Source: Evtepia gabavorous
GTDB taxonomy: Bacteria > Bacillota > Clostridia > Oscillospirales > Oscillospiraceae
NCBI RefSeq assembly: GCF_003425665.1
Contig: NZ_QQRQ01000011.1
Coordinates: 1-61,189, forward strand
DNA length: 61,189 nt
Reading direction: 5' to 3'
A program made the translations under genes and the position numbers. This document shows positions 16,570 to 23,345 of the stretch, piece after piece. The notes under the pieces are model-generated. The model was given only the letters and a program-made list of their open reading frames with translations, was not told the DNA's origin and did no database searches. Position 1 is the stretch's first letter, and the number at the start of each line of letters is the position of its first letter.

Positions 16570-17058
16570 TTACCTCCCAAACAGCACCGCCAGGTAGACC
16601 CGGGCGGTGGATATTTCCTTTTTTGGTCGTCGCTTCAGGATTCGCCTGGCCAGAACCGCGGGGAAAAGATACCCCTCCGCAATGTCCACACATCGCACAA
16701 AGGGCATGGCCAGGCCCATGTTTCCCCGCAGGGTAAATCGGTGCTGGGCGTACGCCTGGGCGATGCCGATCTGCCCGGTGAAGACCCGGAAGGCGTCATC
16801 CGGACTCTTAAAGCGAATGGTTACATCCCCGGGGGTGTCCTGGGGGAGCTTCCGGAAGCCCTTCTCCGTGCCGGTGACGGTGAACCCCCTGGCGCCGGGG
16901 ATCTCCAGCCGCAGGGTCTTCCCCTGGGGCCACCGGCAGGCCTCCTCCTTGACCCGGCTGTCCCGGCAGGACAAAAACTTCAGCGCCCGGAACAGGCAGG
17001 TGGAGACCATGCTGCAGGTGGCGCACTGCAGGCACATTTTCACGGACCCATAGGCCAT
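16570..17058 (-). CDS. SCP2-like protein with an N-terminal cysteine cluster
   Basis: The 162-residue protein starts with a cysteine-rich segment, CLQCATCSMVSTC (about 9-21, spacing Cx2Cx2Cx5C), plus CLF and SCRD cysteines nearby. The remainder resembles a sterol-carrier-protein-2 fold: DVTIRFKSPDDAFRVFTGQ, then a GNMGLAMPF segment. SCP2 domains bind lipids or acyl-CoA. It is first in the operon with the alcohol and aldehyde dehydrogenases, which suggests a hydrophobic aldehyde or alcohol as shared substrate. The cysteine cluster could hold an iron-sulfur or zinc centre, but the spacing is not a standard [4Fe-4S] motif. The domain call is moderately sure; the function is inferred. Confidence 0.6.
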   Translation of the reverse strand: MAYGSVKMCLQCATCSMVSTCLFRALKFLSCRDSRVKEEACRWPQGKTLRLEIPGARGFTVTGTEKGFRKLPQDTPGDVTIRFKSPDDAFRVFTGQIGIAQAYAQHRFTLRGNMGLAMPFVRCVDIAEGYLFPAVLARRILKRRPKKEISTARVYLAVLFGR

Positions 17059-17093
17059 CGTTCCATCCCTCCTCTGGGTGATATTCTCCGTTT

Positions 17094-17122
17094 AGCATAC
17101 TCCAAACGGGGTATGATTGCAA
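17094..17122 (-). promoter_or_regulatory. Promoter of the SCP2/ADH/ALDH operon
   Basis: The minus strand has TTGCAA, 17 bases, TATGCT, about 35 bases before the first gene of the operon. Confidence 0.6.
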
Positions 17123-17159
17123 GGTTTTCCACGGCGGGAAAGGGCTTTCGGCAAGGCAA

Positions 17160-17198
17160 CATCCCCCTCCGTGCCGGGAAATGGGCCGGAGGGGGATG
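17160..17198 (-). terminator. Hairpin inside the WG remnant
   Basis: CATCCCCCTCCG and its exact complement form a 12-bp stem around a 15-base loop. There is no T-run, so it may be only a weak terminator of the accessory patch. Confidence 0.4.
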
Positions 17199-17458
17199 CC
17201 AGTGCAGAAAACTCATTGTTCCGCGCGGTTTCTGTTCTGCAGGAGCAGACCGAGGGCAAGTCCGAGAAAAATCCCGGAAAAGGCCATGTTGACAAGGAGT
17301 CATCCTCGACTGGAATGACCACATTTCCTCTCTCGTCGATGAAGCCCCACAGCCCCTCCTTCGATACTTTAATCAAACCGTTTTCCCAGTGCCAGACATC
17401 ATCATAGGCCATCTGGCAGGGCACTTGTATGGCGGCCTTCCGTAAATTCATCGGCTTC

Positions 17459-18184
17459 TTACTCCTTTGCCCGGTGGAGCAGCGCCTGCTGATAGCTCCC
17501 CATCAAGCCGTAATAGTTGAGCAGATCGGGAAACTGGTTGGATGGATGCCAATAGTCCAAAACGATGGCGGCGTGGCCGTTTATCTGCACCGTGTAAAAC
17601 AAGTTGCTGTTTTGCTGTTCGGCGTTGGCATACTCCTTGACAGGCGTTTCCATGATGATATTCAGGGCAGAAATTGTATAGCCGCAGACGATGACGGTCG
17701 GGTCGATTAGTTCAATCTCACGGCGAAGCTCCCGGCGGTCATATTCCGCATACCGCTGAATTTCCTTATAATCCGAGACTTTCTCCCCACCACTTTTCTT
17801 GACGTTGACCACGGCGGCCTGACGCAGATAGGGATTTCCGAAAACGTGGTCCGCGGCTTCATCGGCATAGGGGTATAAGCAGTCTTCCGTGGTCAGCATC
17901 AGCCCCCGGGTCCACTGAGAAATTCGTTTCCAAGTGGTATGCCTTCCAATTTTTCCCTCAGTCAAGAGATGGTCCGCTATCAAATCCCAATCGCCATCGC
18001 CGTGATACGCCTCTTTCAATAAAAACAGGGGTCGTACCGTTTGGGAAAACCACCGCTCGGGACAGACAACGCCGTCCCGAATAAAGATGCCATGCTGATG
18101 GTCCATCCCGTCAAGGGGGTTCTTCTCTTTCCATGTGCGGAACAACATTTCCACTTCCCGCCGGTATGCTTCTGCCCGATCCAT
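17459..18184 (-). CDS. Unknown protein, faintly uracil-DNA-glycosylase-like
   Basis: The 241-residue protein is not confidently recognised. It contains RPLFLLKEAYHG near residue 50, a central TVIVCGYTISALNII strand, and VLDYWHPSNQFPD near the C-terminus. The last resembles the HPS motif and the first the opening motif region of uracil-DNA-glycosylase-superfamily folds, but key residues cannot be confirmed by eye. Base composition is less GC-rich than its neighbours and it sits in a patch with gene remnants, so recent acquisition is likely. AGGAGGG precedes the start. It could be an accessory or defence-type gene; this is a guess. Confidence 0.5.
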   Translation of the reverse strand: MDRAEAYRREVEMLFRTWKEKNPLDGMDHQHGIFIRDGVVCPERWFSQTVRPLFLLKEAYHGDGDWDLIADHLLTEGKIGRHTTWKRISQWTRGLMLTTEDCLYPYADEAADHVFGNPYLRQAAVVNVKKSGGEKVSDYKEIQRYAEYDRRELRREIELIDPTVIVCGYTISALNIIMETPVKEYANAEQQNSNLFYTVQINGHAAIVLDYWHPSNQFPDLLNYYGLMGSYQQALLHRAKE

Positions 18185-18205
18185 GCTATCCCTCCTGCTC
18201 CTCTT

Positions 18206-18361
18206 TTAGACATCTCCCCATAGGACGGATTCCCCAACGCGCAACTTCCAGCCCTTCAACGCCGTGTCGTATTCAACCCATTCTCCCGAAATACGGCGCG
18301 CCTCCAGAAATAGGAACTTATCATTCTGTAGCGGCAACAGTATGGTATCGGATACCCTCAA
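18206..18361 (-). CDS. Possible small ORF or C-terminal remnant (51 residues)
   Basis: A 51-codon frame starting from TTG reads LQNDKFLFLEARRISG and GWKLRVGESVLWGDV. It ends 21 bases before the next start and has protein-like codon use, but there is no ribosome binding site. It may be the tail of a lost gene or a leader ORF. Confidence 0.3.
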   Translation of the reverse strand: MRVSDTILLPLQNDKFLFLEARRISGEWVEYDTALKGWKLRVGESVLWGDV

Positions 18362-18388
18362 TTATATTTTGGTTTTTAGAAAACGCAA
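18361..18388 (-). promoter_or_regulatory. Possible promoter of the 17459 gene
   Basis: A perfect TATAAT lies on the minus strand at 18361-18366, with TTGCGT 16 bases upstream. It lies in the lower-GC patch about 180 bases before the gene and overlaps the start of the small ORF. Confidence 0.45.
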
Positions 18389-18483
18389 GAGCGGTACTGA
18401 TGAGCAGAGCGTTCTCTTTCTTACTGACAGCCCCCGACCCAAGAGGCGTCCCTTTCCTTGGCAAAGGACCGGGCACAGACAAA

Positions 18484-18517
18484 GCCCCCGCTGGTGTAAA
18501 TTCTAACCAGCGGGGGC
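18484..18517 (-). terminator. Terminator after the PBP2 gene
   Basis: GCCCCCGCTGGT and its exact complement form a 12-bp stem with a 10-base loop, followed on the minus strand by TTTGTCT. It lies 55 bases after the PBP2 stop codon. The rest of 18362-18572 shows no gene. Confidence 0.65.
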
Positions 18518-18572
18518 GCTCTGCGCGGTCGGACCCGTCAACCTGCCTGTTCCCAGGGGCGGGGATTTGGTG

Positions 18573-20255
18573 TTACTGCACGTACGCCTGGATCACCTGG
18601 GCGGCCACGGTGCCCAGGGAGGAGCCGGACCCGCCCTGCTCCACCACCACGGCCAGGGCGATCTCCGGGTCCTCGTAGGGGGCAAAGCACACCAGCACCG
18701 CGTTGGAGGTCTCCTCCCCGTCCACTTGGGCCGACCCGGTCTTGGCCCCCACCTGGACCGGGAGGGACTGGAAGGCCGCGGCCAGGGAGCCGGACTGGGT
18801 CACCGCCAGCATCCCCTCCTTGATGGCCGCCACATTGCCGGGGGACAGGTTGACCTTGCCCAAGCGTACCTTTTCCCGGGGGGCCTCCCCGGCCACCTTC
18901 TGGAGCAGGTGGACCTGCCACCGGTCCCCACCCCCCACCAGAGTGGCCACCATGTGGGCCAGCTGGAGGGGGGTGAAGCGGTTGTTCTCCTGGCCGATGG
19001 CCGCGGAGAGGACGCTGCCCTCATACCAGGTGCCCCCCACCGAAGCCGTATACTCCGGGCCGGCCACCACCCCGGCCTGCTCTCCGGCCAGCTCGATGCC
19101 GGTCTTTTCCCCCAGGCCCAGGGCCCGGGCATACTGCCCCAGCATGTCAATGCCCACCCGCCGGCCGGCGTCGTAAAAGAAGATGTTGCAGGAGTCGGCA
19201 ATGGCCTCGGACACCGTCTCCAGGCCATGGGTCTTGCCCTCCTGCCGGTAGAGCCAGCACTGGGGCTGGGGGCTCTTGTAGTAGGTATAGCGGCCGGTGT
19301 CTAAAATCTGGGTCTCAGGGGTGAGAAATCCCTCCTCCAAGGCCGCGGCGGCGGTGACCAGCTTAAAAGTGGACCCCGGGGCATAGAGCCCCTGCACCGC
19401 CCGGTTCATCAGGGGGTGGGCCTCGTCCTGGGACAGGGCCGCATAGTCGGCGGAGAAGGAGGCCGCGTCATACCCCGGCTGGCTCACCATGGCCAGCACC
19501 CCGCCGTCCCGGACATCCAGGGCCACCAGGGCCCCGCCGGTGGCCTGGGGATGGCGGTCCAAGAAGCCGGCCAGGGCCGTCTCCGCCGCGGCCTGGAGGT
19601 CCCGGTCCAGGGTCAGGGTCACATCCCGCCCCGCCTGGGGCTGCACCGCGTTGGTCTCCCCGGTGATCCGGCCGTCCTTGTCGGTCTCCAGCACCTTCTG
19701 GCCCGGGGTGCCGTGGAGGTAGGACTCAAAGGCCCCCTCCGCCCCGTCCTTGCCCACGGTTTCATCCATGGCGTATCCCCGGTCCTGGTAGACCTCCCAC
19801 TCCTCAGGGCTCATCTGTCCCACCCGGCCCAGAACGTGGGGGGCCAGGGTGCCGCTGCCCACCCGCTGGACCGCAGGGGTGAAGCTCACCCCTGCCAGCC
19901 CCTCCTCCTTCACCCGGGCCAGCAGACGGGGGGTAACCCCGGCAATGGGGCCGGTCCCCTCCCAGGCCACGTCCTCCTCCTGGCAGAGAGTTTTCAAACG
20001 GCGGACCACCTGGTCCTCCACGTCCTCCGCCAGAACCGCCGACCAGGTCACCTGATCCTGGGCCAGAATGGTTCCGTTGCGGTCCAGGAGCTTGCCCCGG
20101 GCGGCGGGGACGGTTTCCACTTGGGCAATGCTTCGCTGGGATTTGGCATAGTAGGCCGCGCCGCTGGTGACTTGCAGGCCCCAGAGCAGGACAGCAAAGG
20201 CCGTGAGGGCAGCGGCAAAAAAAGCGGCGGCGGCGGGAAGGCGGCGGTTGGGCAT
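18573..20255 (-). CDS. mrdA: Penicillin-binding protein 2 (class B transpeptidase)
   Basis: The 560-residue protein has one N-terminal membrane helix (about 8-28) followed by the dimerisation segment with RGKLLDRNGTILAQ. The transpeptidase domain carries APGSTFKLV (SxxK nucleophile), ADSCNIFF (SxN) and GAKTGSAQV (KTG). It cross-links peptidoglycan during elongation. The start at 20255 has AAAGGAGG upstream. It follows mreC and mreD, the usual elongasome partners, in one direction; no mrdB/rodA is present here. Confidence 0.93.
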   Translation of the reverse strand: MPNRRLPAAAAFFAAALTAFAVLLWGLQVTSGAAYYAKSQRSIAQVETVPAARGKLLDRNGTILAQDQVTWSAVLAEDVEDQVVRRLKTLCQEEDVAWEGTGPIAGVTPRLLARVKEEGLAGVSFTPAVQRVGSGTLAPHVLGRVGQMSPEEWEVYQDRGYAMDETVGKDGAEGAFESYLHGTPGQKVLETDKDGRITGETNAVQPQAGRDVTLTLDRDLQAAAETALAGFLDRHPQATGGALVALDVRDGGVLAMVSQPGYDAASFSADYAALSQDEAHPLMNRAVQGLYAPGSTFKLVTAAAALEEGFLTPETQILDTGRYTYYKSPQPQCWLYRQEGKTHGLETVSEAIADSCNIFFYDAGRRVGIDMLGQYARALGLGEKTGIELAGEQAGVVAGPEYTASVGGTWYEGSVLSAAIGQENNRFTPLQLAHMVATLVGGGDRWQVHLLQKVAGEAPREKVRLGKVNLSPGNVAAIKEGMLAVTQSGSLAAAFQSLPVQVGAKTGSAQVDGEETSNAVLVCFAPYEDPEIALAVVVEQGGSGSSLGTVAAQVIQAYVQ

Positions 20256-20342
20256 GGTGGTCCTCCTTTCCAAACAAAGGGCGCCCTCCCGGCCTGTGAT
20301 CCAGGAGGGGCCTGTCATAAAACAGTGTTTTTCCGGGCCGGC

Positions 20343-20819
20343 TCACCAGCCCTTCCTCTTCCTGCGGGGATGCCCTTTGAGCCGGGTCAGGAGCACAGCC
20401 AGGGGGAAGCAGGCCGCAGACAGGAGGAGCTCCGGCCCGGCAATGCGCAGCCCCGCGAATACAGAGGCCCCGGCCAGGCAGTGCCCCAGCACCAGCAGGA
20501 CCTCCAGCCCCGCCAGCGCGGCCAGACAGGTGAGCCACTTTCCCCAAAAGGAACTGGCTTTGTGGAAAATGACCCCGGACAGCCCCCCCAATAGGGCCAG
20601 CAGGGCCATCTGCCAGGGGGTGGCGCCGGCCAGATAGCAAAGAATTCCCCCAAAAAATCCACATTCCGCCCCCCGGTCCGGGCCCTGCTCCACCCCCACC
20701 AGACACACCAGCGGGGGAAGCACCCTGGGCCGAACCCCGGCCACGGGAAACCAGAGCAGGACCAGCACCTCCAGGAGGAAGGCCAGGGCGGTGATGAGGT
20801 AGAGACGAAGGCGGCCCAT
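20343..20819 (-). CDS. mreD: Rod shape-determining protein MreD
   Basis: The 158-residue integral membrane protein has about five hydrophobic segments and the small size typical of MreD. It opens with LRLYLITALAFLLEVLVLLW. Sequence conservation of MreD is low, so the call rests mostly on position: its ATG directly abuts the mreC stop, and PBP2 follows. It links MreC and MreB to the elongation machinery in the membrane. Confidence 0.85.
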   Translation of the reverse strand: MGRLRLYLITALAFLLEVLVLLWFPVAGVRPRVLPPLVCLVGVEQGPDRGAECGFFGGILCYLAGATPWQMALLALLGGLSGVIFHKASSFWGKWLTCLAALAGLEVLLVLGHCLAGASVFAGLRIAGPELLLSAACFPLAVLLTRLKGHPRRKRKGW

Positions 20820-21662
20820 TCAGCGCTCCTCCCAGAAGGCTGTCACCACGAACACCTGGGACAGCGTATTCAGGTCCGCGGCCGGGGTGAGGATGGCCGA
20901 GCGGGTGAGGCCGCCGGGGTCCTCCTCCAGGGACATCACCGTGCCCACCACCAGCCCCGAGGGATACACCCCCTGGGCCGCGAAGGTGACCACCTCCTCC
21001 CCCAGGGAGACGGGGTCGGCCTCCGTCAGGCAGGCCAGGGCCAGCTCTCCCCGGGACAGCAGGTCCAAGGACCCCTCCAGGGAGCCCAGCACCCCGGACT
21101 TGGTCCCCTGGCCGGCCATCTGGAAGCCAGGGTCCCACAGCAGGGTCACATTGGCCCAGCTGGCCCCCACCTCCTTCACCCGGCCCACCAGGGCCCCGTG
21201 CTCATCCACCACGCACTGGCCGGCCTGAATCCCCTGGTCGGTTCCCTGGTCCAGGGTGACCTCCCCCTTCCAGTTGTCCGGGGCCCGGGCCACCACCCAG
21301 GCGGCGGTGAAGGTGAGGTCCTGCCCGGTCTCCTGGAGCTCCAGCAGGGACCGGAGCCGGGCGTTCTCCTCTGTGGCCAGGTCCCCCGCCCGGGCGGCCC
21401 GCCGGAGCTGGGCCACCTCCTGCTCCAGGGCCCTGTTCTCCTCCTGCAGGGCCTGGACCCCCTTGAGATAGTCCCCGCCCTGGCGGAGTTTGTCCGTAAC
21501 CAGGGAAAAAAAGCGCGAAAAGGGCCGTGACACGGTCTCCCCCACCCCCCGCAGCGGCTCGGTGGTCCCCGTCAGGACCAGTGCCACAGCGGCGGCGATG
21601 AGGCTCAGAGACAGAGCCACGGCGATGATTTTTACCCATGTATGCTGCATCCATCGTTTCAC
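20820..21662 (-). CDS. mreC: Rod shape-determining protein MreC
   Basis: The 280-residue protein has an N-terminal membrane helix (about 8-30, IIAVALSLSLIAAAVALVL), a coiled coil (ALQEENRALEQEVAQLRRA, about 67-85) and a C-terminal beta domain with TLDQGTDQGIQAGQ and VGRVKEVG, the typical MreC pattern. I choose the GTG at 21662, because AGGAGAGG lies seven bases before it; the ATG four codons later is too far from it. The frame extends upstream into maf without support. There is no mreB in this window. Confidence 0.9.
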   Translation of the reverse strand: MKRWMQHTWVKIIAVALSLSLIAAAVALVLTGTTEPLRGVGETVSRPFSRFFSLVTDKLRQGGDYLKGVQALQEENRALEQEVAQLRRAARAGDLATEENARLRSLLELQETGQDLTFTAAWVVARAPDNWKGEVTLDQGTDQGIQAGQCVVDEHGALVGRVKEVGASWANVTLLWDPGFQMAGQGTKSGVLGSLEGSLDLLSRGELALACLTEADPVSLGEEVVTFAAQGVYPSGLVVGTVMSLEEDPGGLTRSAILTPAADLNTLSQVFVVTAFWEER

Positions 21663-21717
21663 GGCAGGTCCTCTCCTGTTCCCGGGCGGGCCGGGACGCC
21701 GGAGTCCATCCCCCAGG

Positions 21718-22302
21718 TCAGCGGCCAGCCAGTGCCAGACAGTCCACGCCGAAGTCCAGGAGCATCCGCCCCAAGCGGCAGACCGGCAGGCCCACCACAT
21801 TGTGGTAGTCCCCCTGAATCCCCGCCACCAGCAGCCCGCCCAGGCCCTGGATGCCGTAGGCGCCGGCCTTGTCCATGGGCTCCCCGGTGGAGACATACTG
21901 GCGGATCTCCTGGTCTGTCAAGGGCCGGAAGGTCACCTGGGTCTCCTCCACCTGGGTGAGGACCTTGTCCCCCCGGCAGACCGTGACCCCGGTGCAAACC
22001 TGGTGGGTGCGCCCGGACAGGGAGGCCAGCATGGCGCGGGCCTCCTCCTCCCCTTTGGGCTTTCCCAGGATTTCCCCGTCCCGGACCACCACGGTGTCCG
22101 CCCCGATGACCAGGGTCTCCGGGTCCACCTGCCCGGCGATCCAGCGGGCCTTCTCCCGGGAGAGAATCTGCACCAGGTCCCGGGCATCCCGGCCCTGGAA
22201 CGCGGCTTCGTCAATCTCCGGCGATTGTGTGGTAAATTCCAGTCCCATCTGCCCCAGCAGCTGACGGCGGCGGGGGGATTGGGACGCTAAGACTATTTTC
22301 AT
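21718..22302 (-). CDS. maf: Maf-type nucleoside triphosphate pyrophosphatase
   Basis: The 194-residue protein hydrolyses non-canonical nucleotides (dTTP/UTP or modified pyrimidines in the characterised members) to monophosphates. Diagnostic are LASQSPRRRQLL at the N-terminus, VIGADTVVV, and DKAGAYGIQG. In Firmicutes maf often precedes mreBCD, as here. CGGAGG precedes the ATG at 22302. The 55-base gap to mreC suggests co-transcription. Confidence 0.93.
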   Translation of the reverse strand: MKIVLASQSPRRRQLLGQMGLEFTTQSPEIDEAAFQGRDARDLVQILSREKARWIAGQVDPETLVIGADTVVVRDGEILGKPKGEEEARAMLASLSGRTHQVCTGVTVCRGDKVLTQVEETQVTFRPLTDQEIRQYVSTGEPMDKAGAYGIQGLGGLLVAGIQGDYHNVVGLPVCRLGRMLLDFGVDCLALAGR

Positions 22303-22366
22303 GGGTTGCCTCCGTTTTTTCCATCGAATTTGGGTGGTTTGCAAAAATTTCTTCCCCCTGTCCTCC

Positions 22367-22750
22367 TCATGTCCCCTGGACAGAGGGGGCCTGGCCCACG
22401 GTGATATCTACGCTGCCCACCGCGCCCTGGCCGGTGACGGCCACGGTGTAGAGTCCGGCCTCCTCCACCTCCACAGTGAAGTCCTGAGTGGTCAGGCCCT
22501 CTCCTTCATAGATGGGTTCCTCCTCCCCCTTCCAGATGGTGATGGACAGGGTCCCCGCCTGGCTGACCAGGGAGAGGGCAATCTCCTCTCCGGCCTTCAG
22601 GGACAGGGTCTGCTTCTCCGTGGTGTGAAAGGCGGTGTACGACATGTGAAGTCCCCGGGGGGTGCCCATGCGGCTGCCGCTGAAATCCGGCTGGCAGGCG
22701 GTGAGAGGGAGCAGGAGCAGGCACAATAGGATTGGGAAGAGGGACTTCAT
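22367..22750 (-). CDS. Small lipoprotein of unknown function
   Basis: The 127-residue protein has a lipoprotein signal (MKSLFPILLCLLLLPLTAC). The mature part is a compact beta domain: SYTAFHTTEKQTLSLKAGEE, then LYTVAVTGQGAVG, reminiscent of small carbohydrate- or wall-binding beta sandwiches, but I do not recognise a family. AAAGGAG lies upstream of the ATG. The frame continues upstream into repeat copy C, which is not coding. It is followed by maf in the same direction after 64 bases. Confidence 0.75.
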   Translation of the reverse strand: MKSLFPILLCLLLLPLTACQPDFSGSRMGTPRGLHMSYTAFHTTEKQTLSLKAGEEIALSLVSQAGTLSITIWKGEEEPIYEGEGLTTQDFTVEVEEAGLYTVAVTGQGAVGSVDITVGQAPSVQGT

Positions 22751-22790
22751 GATATGCGATCTCCTTTCGTGGGGGGCGTTCCATCGCCAG

Positions 22791-23309
22791 CGCCGTTGGA
22801 ATGGGCGGGAACGGAGCCCTCCCGGGCGGGGCCCCATTTCTTTGAAGAAATAGGGGAAAGAACACCAAGGGGAAGGAGGTTCCTTCCCCTTGGAACCCCA
22901 TTCTCTGGTGGGAGGAACGGGGGAAGGTGGTTGGTCATGTAGGGGCCTGGCCTGCGGCCTCAAAGACCAACGCCTCATGGCCCGCCCACCGGCTTGGGCG
23001 GGCGGGAAAAGTGGTTTATTGACGGGAGGAGAAAGTGGGAAACCGAACGGTTACTCTCTGCTTTCTCCCAAAGGGTACCTACCCACGCCCCCAGCCCGCC
23101 CAGCCGGTGGGCGGGCCGTTACGGGCCTTCCAATGTGAGGGCCGCAGGCCGGGTATCCCGTAAGAAGTACAGCCTCCCCCCACACAACCCCACCAGAGAA
23201 GGGGGTCCTGGGGGAGGAACCTCCTCCCCCGGGGGTTCTTTCCCCCATTTCTTCCCAAGAAATGGGGCCCCGGCCGGGCAGGCCAAGGTTCCCTGCCGTT
23301 CCAACGGCG
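22791..23309 (+). repeat. CCGTTGGAACGG intergenic element, copy C (full length)
   Basis: This 519-bp copy is in the same orientation as copy B. Its left arm keeps the CCAAGGGGAAGGA hairpin. Its right arm carries a different stem, CCTGGGGGAGGA with TCCTCCCCCGGG, where other copies have CCAGAGGGAAGA; pairing is retained. It lies 36 bases after the U32 peptidase stop codon. Confidence 0.95.
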
Positions 23310-23345
23310 ACCGAAAGGAACGCCTCCCCCACCGGAGAGATACTC

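Larger units (their letters stand above)
17092..17451 (-). pseudogene. Truncated WG-repeat protein (likely remnant)
   Basis: The frame of 119 codons begins with a recognisable WG repeat (YDDVWHWENGLIKVSKEGLW, then GFIDERGNVVIPVE, about residues 16-50). After VIPVE the sequence loses all family character and looks like read-through of non-coding DNA, and it runs into the promoter of the next operon. The start has AAAGGAG and lies 7 bases after the stop of the 17459 gene, so it was once coupled to it. In another frame 17219-17299 encodes a hydrophobic 24-residue stretch ending in QNRNRAEQ, which suggests a frameshift or fused remnants. I treat it as a decayed gene. Confidence 0.5.

Noticed and set aside
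18016-18237. 73-codon minus-strand frame overlapping the 17459 gene start
   Set aside because: It overlaps the better-supported 241-residue gene in another frame and has no features of its own.
21663-21896. Longer MreC beginning at 21896
   Set aside because: The extension is the wrong-frame reading of maf, and the GTG at 21662 has a well-spaced ribosome binding site followed by a typical MreC N-terminus.
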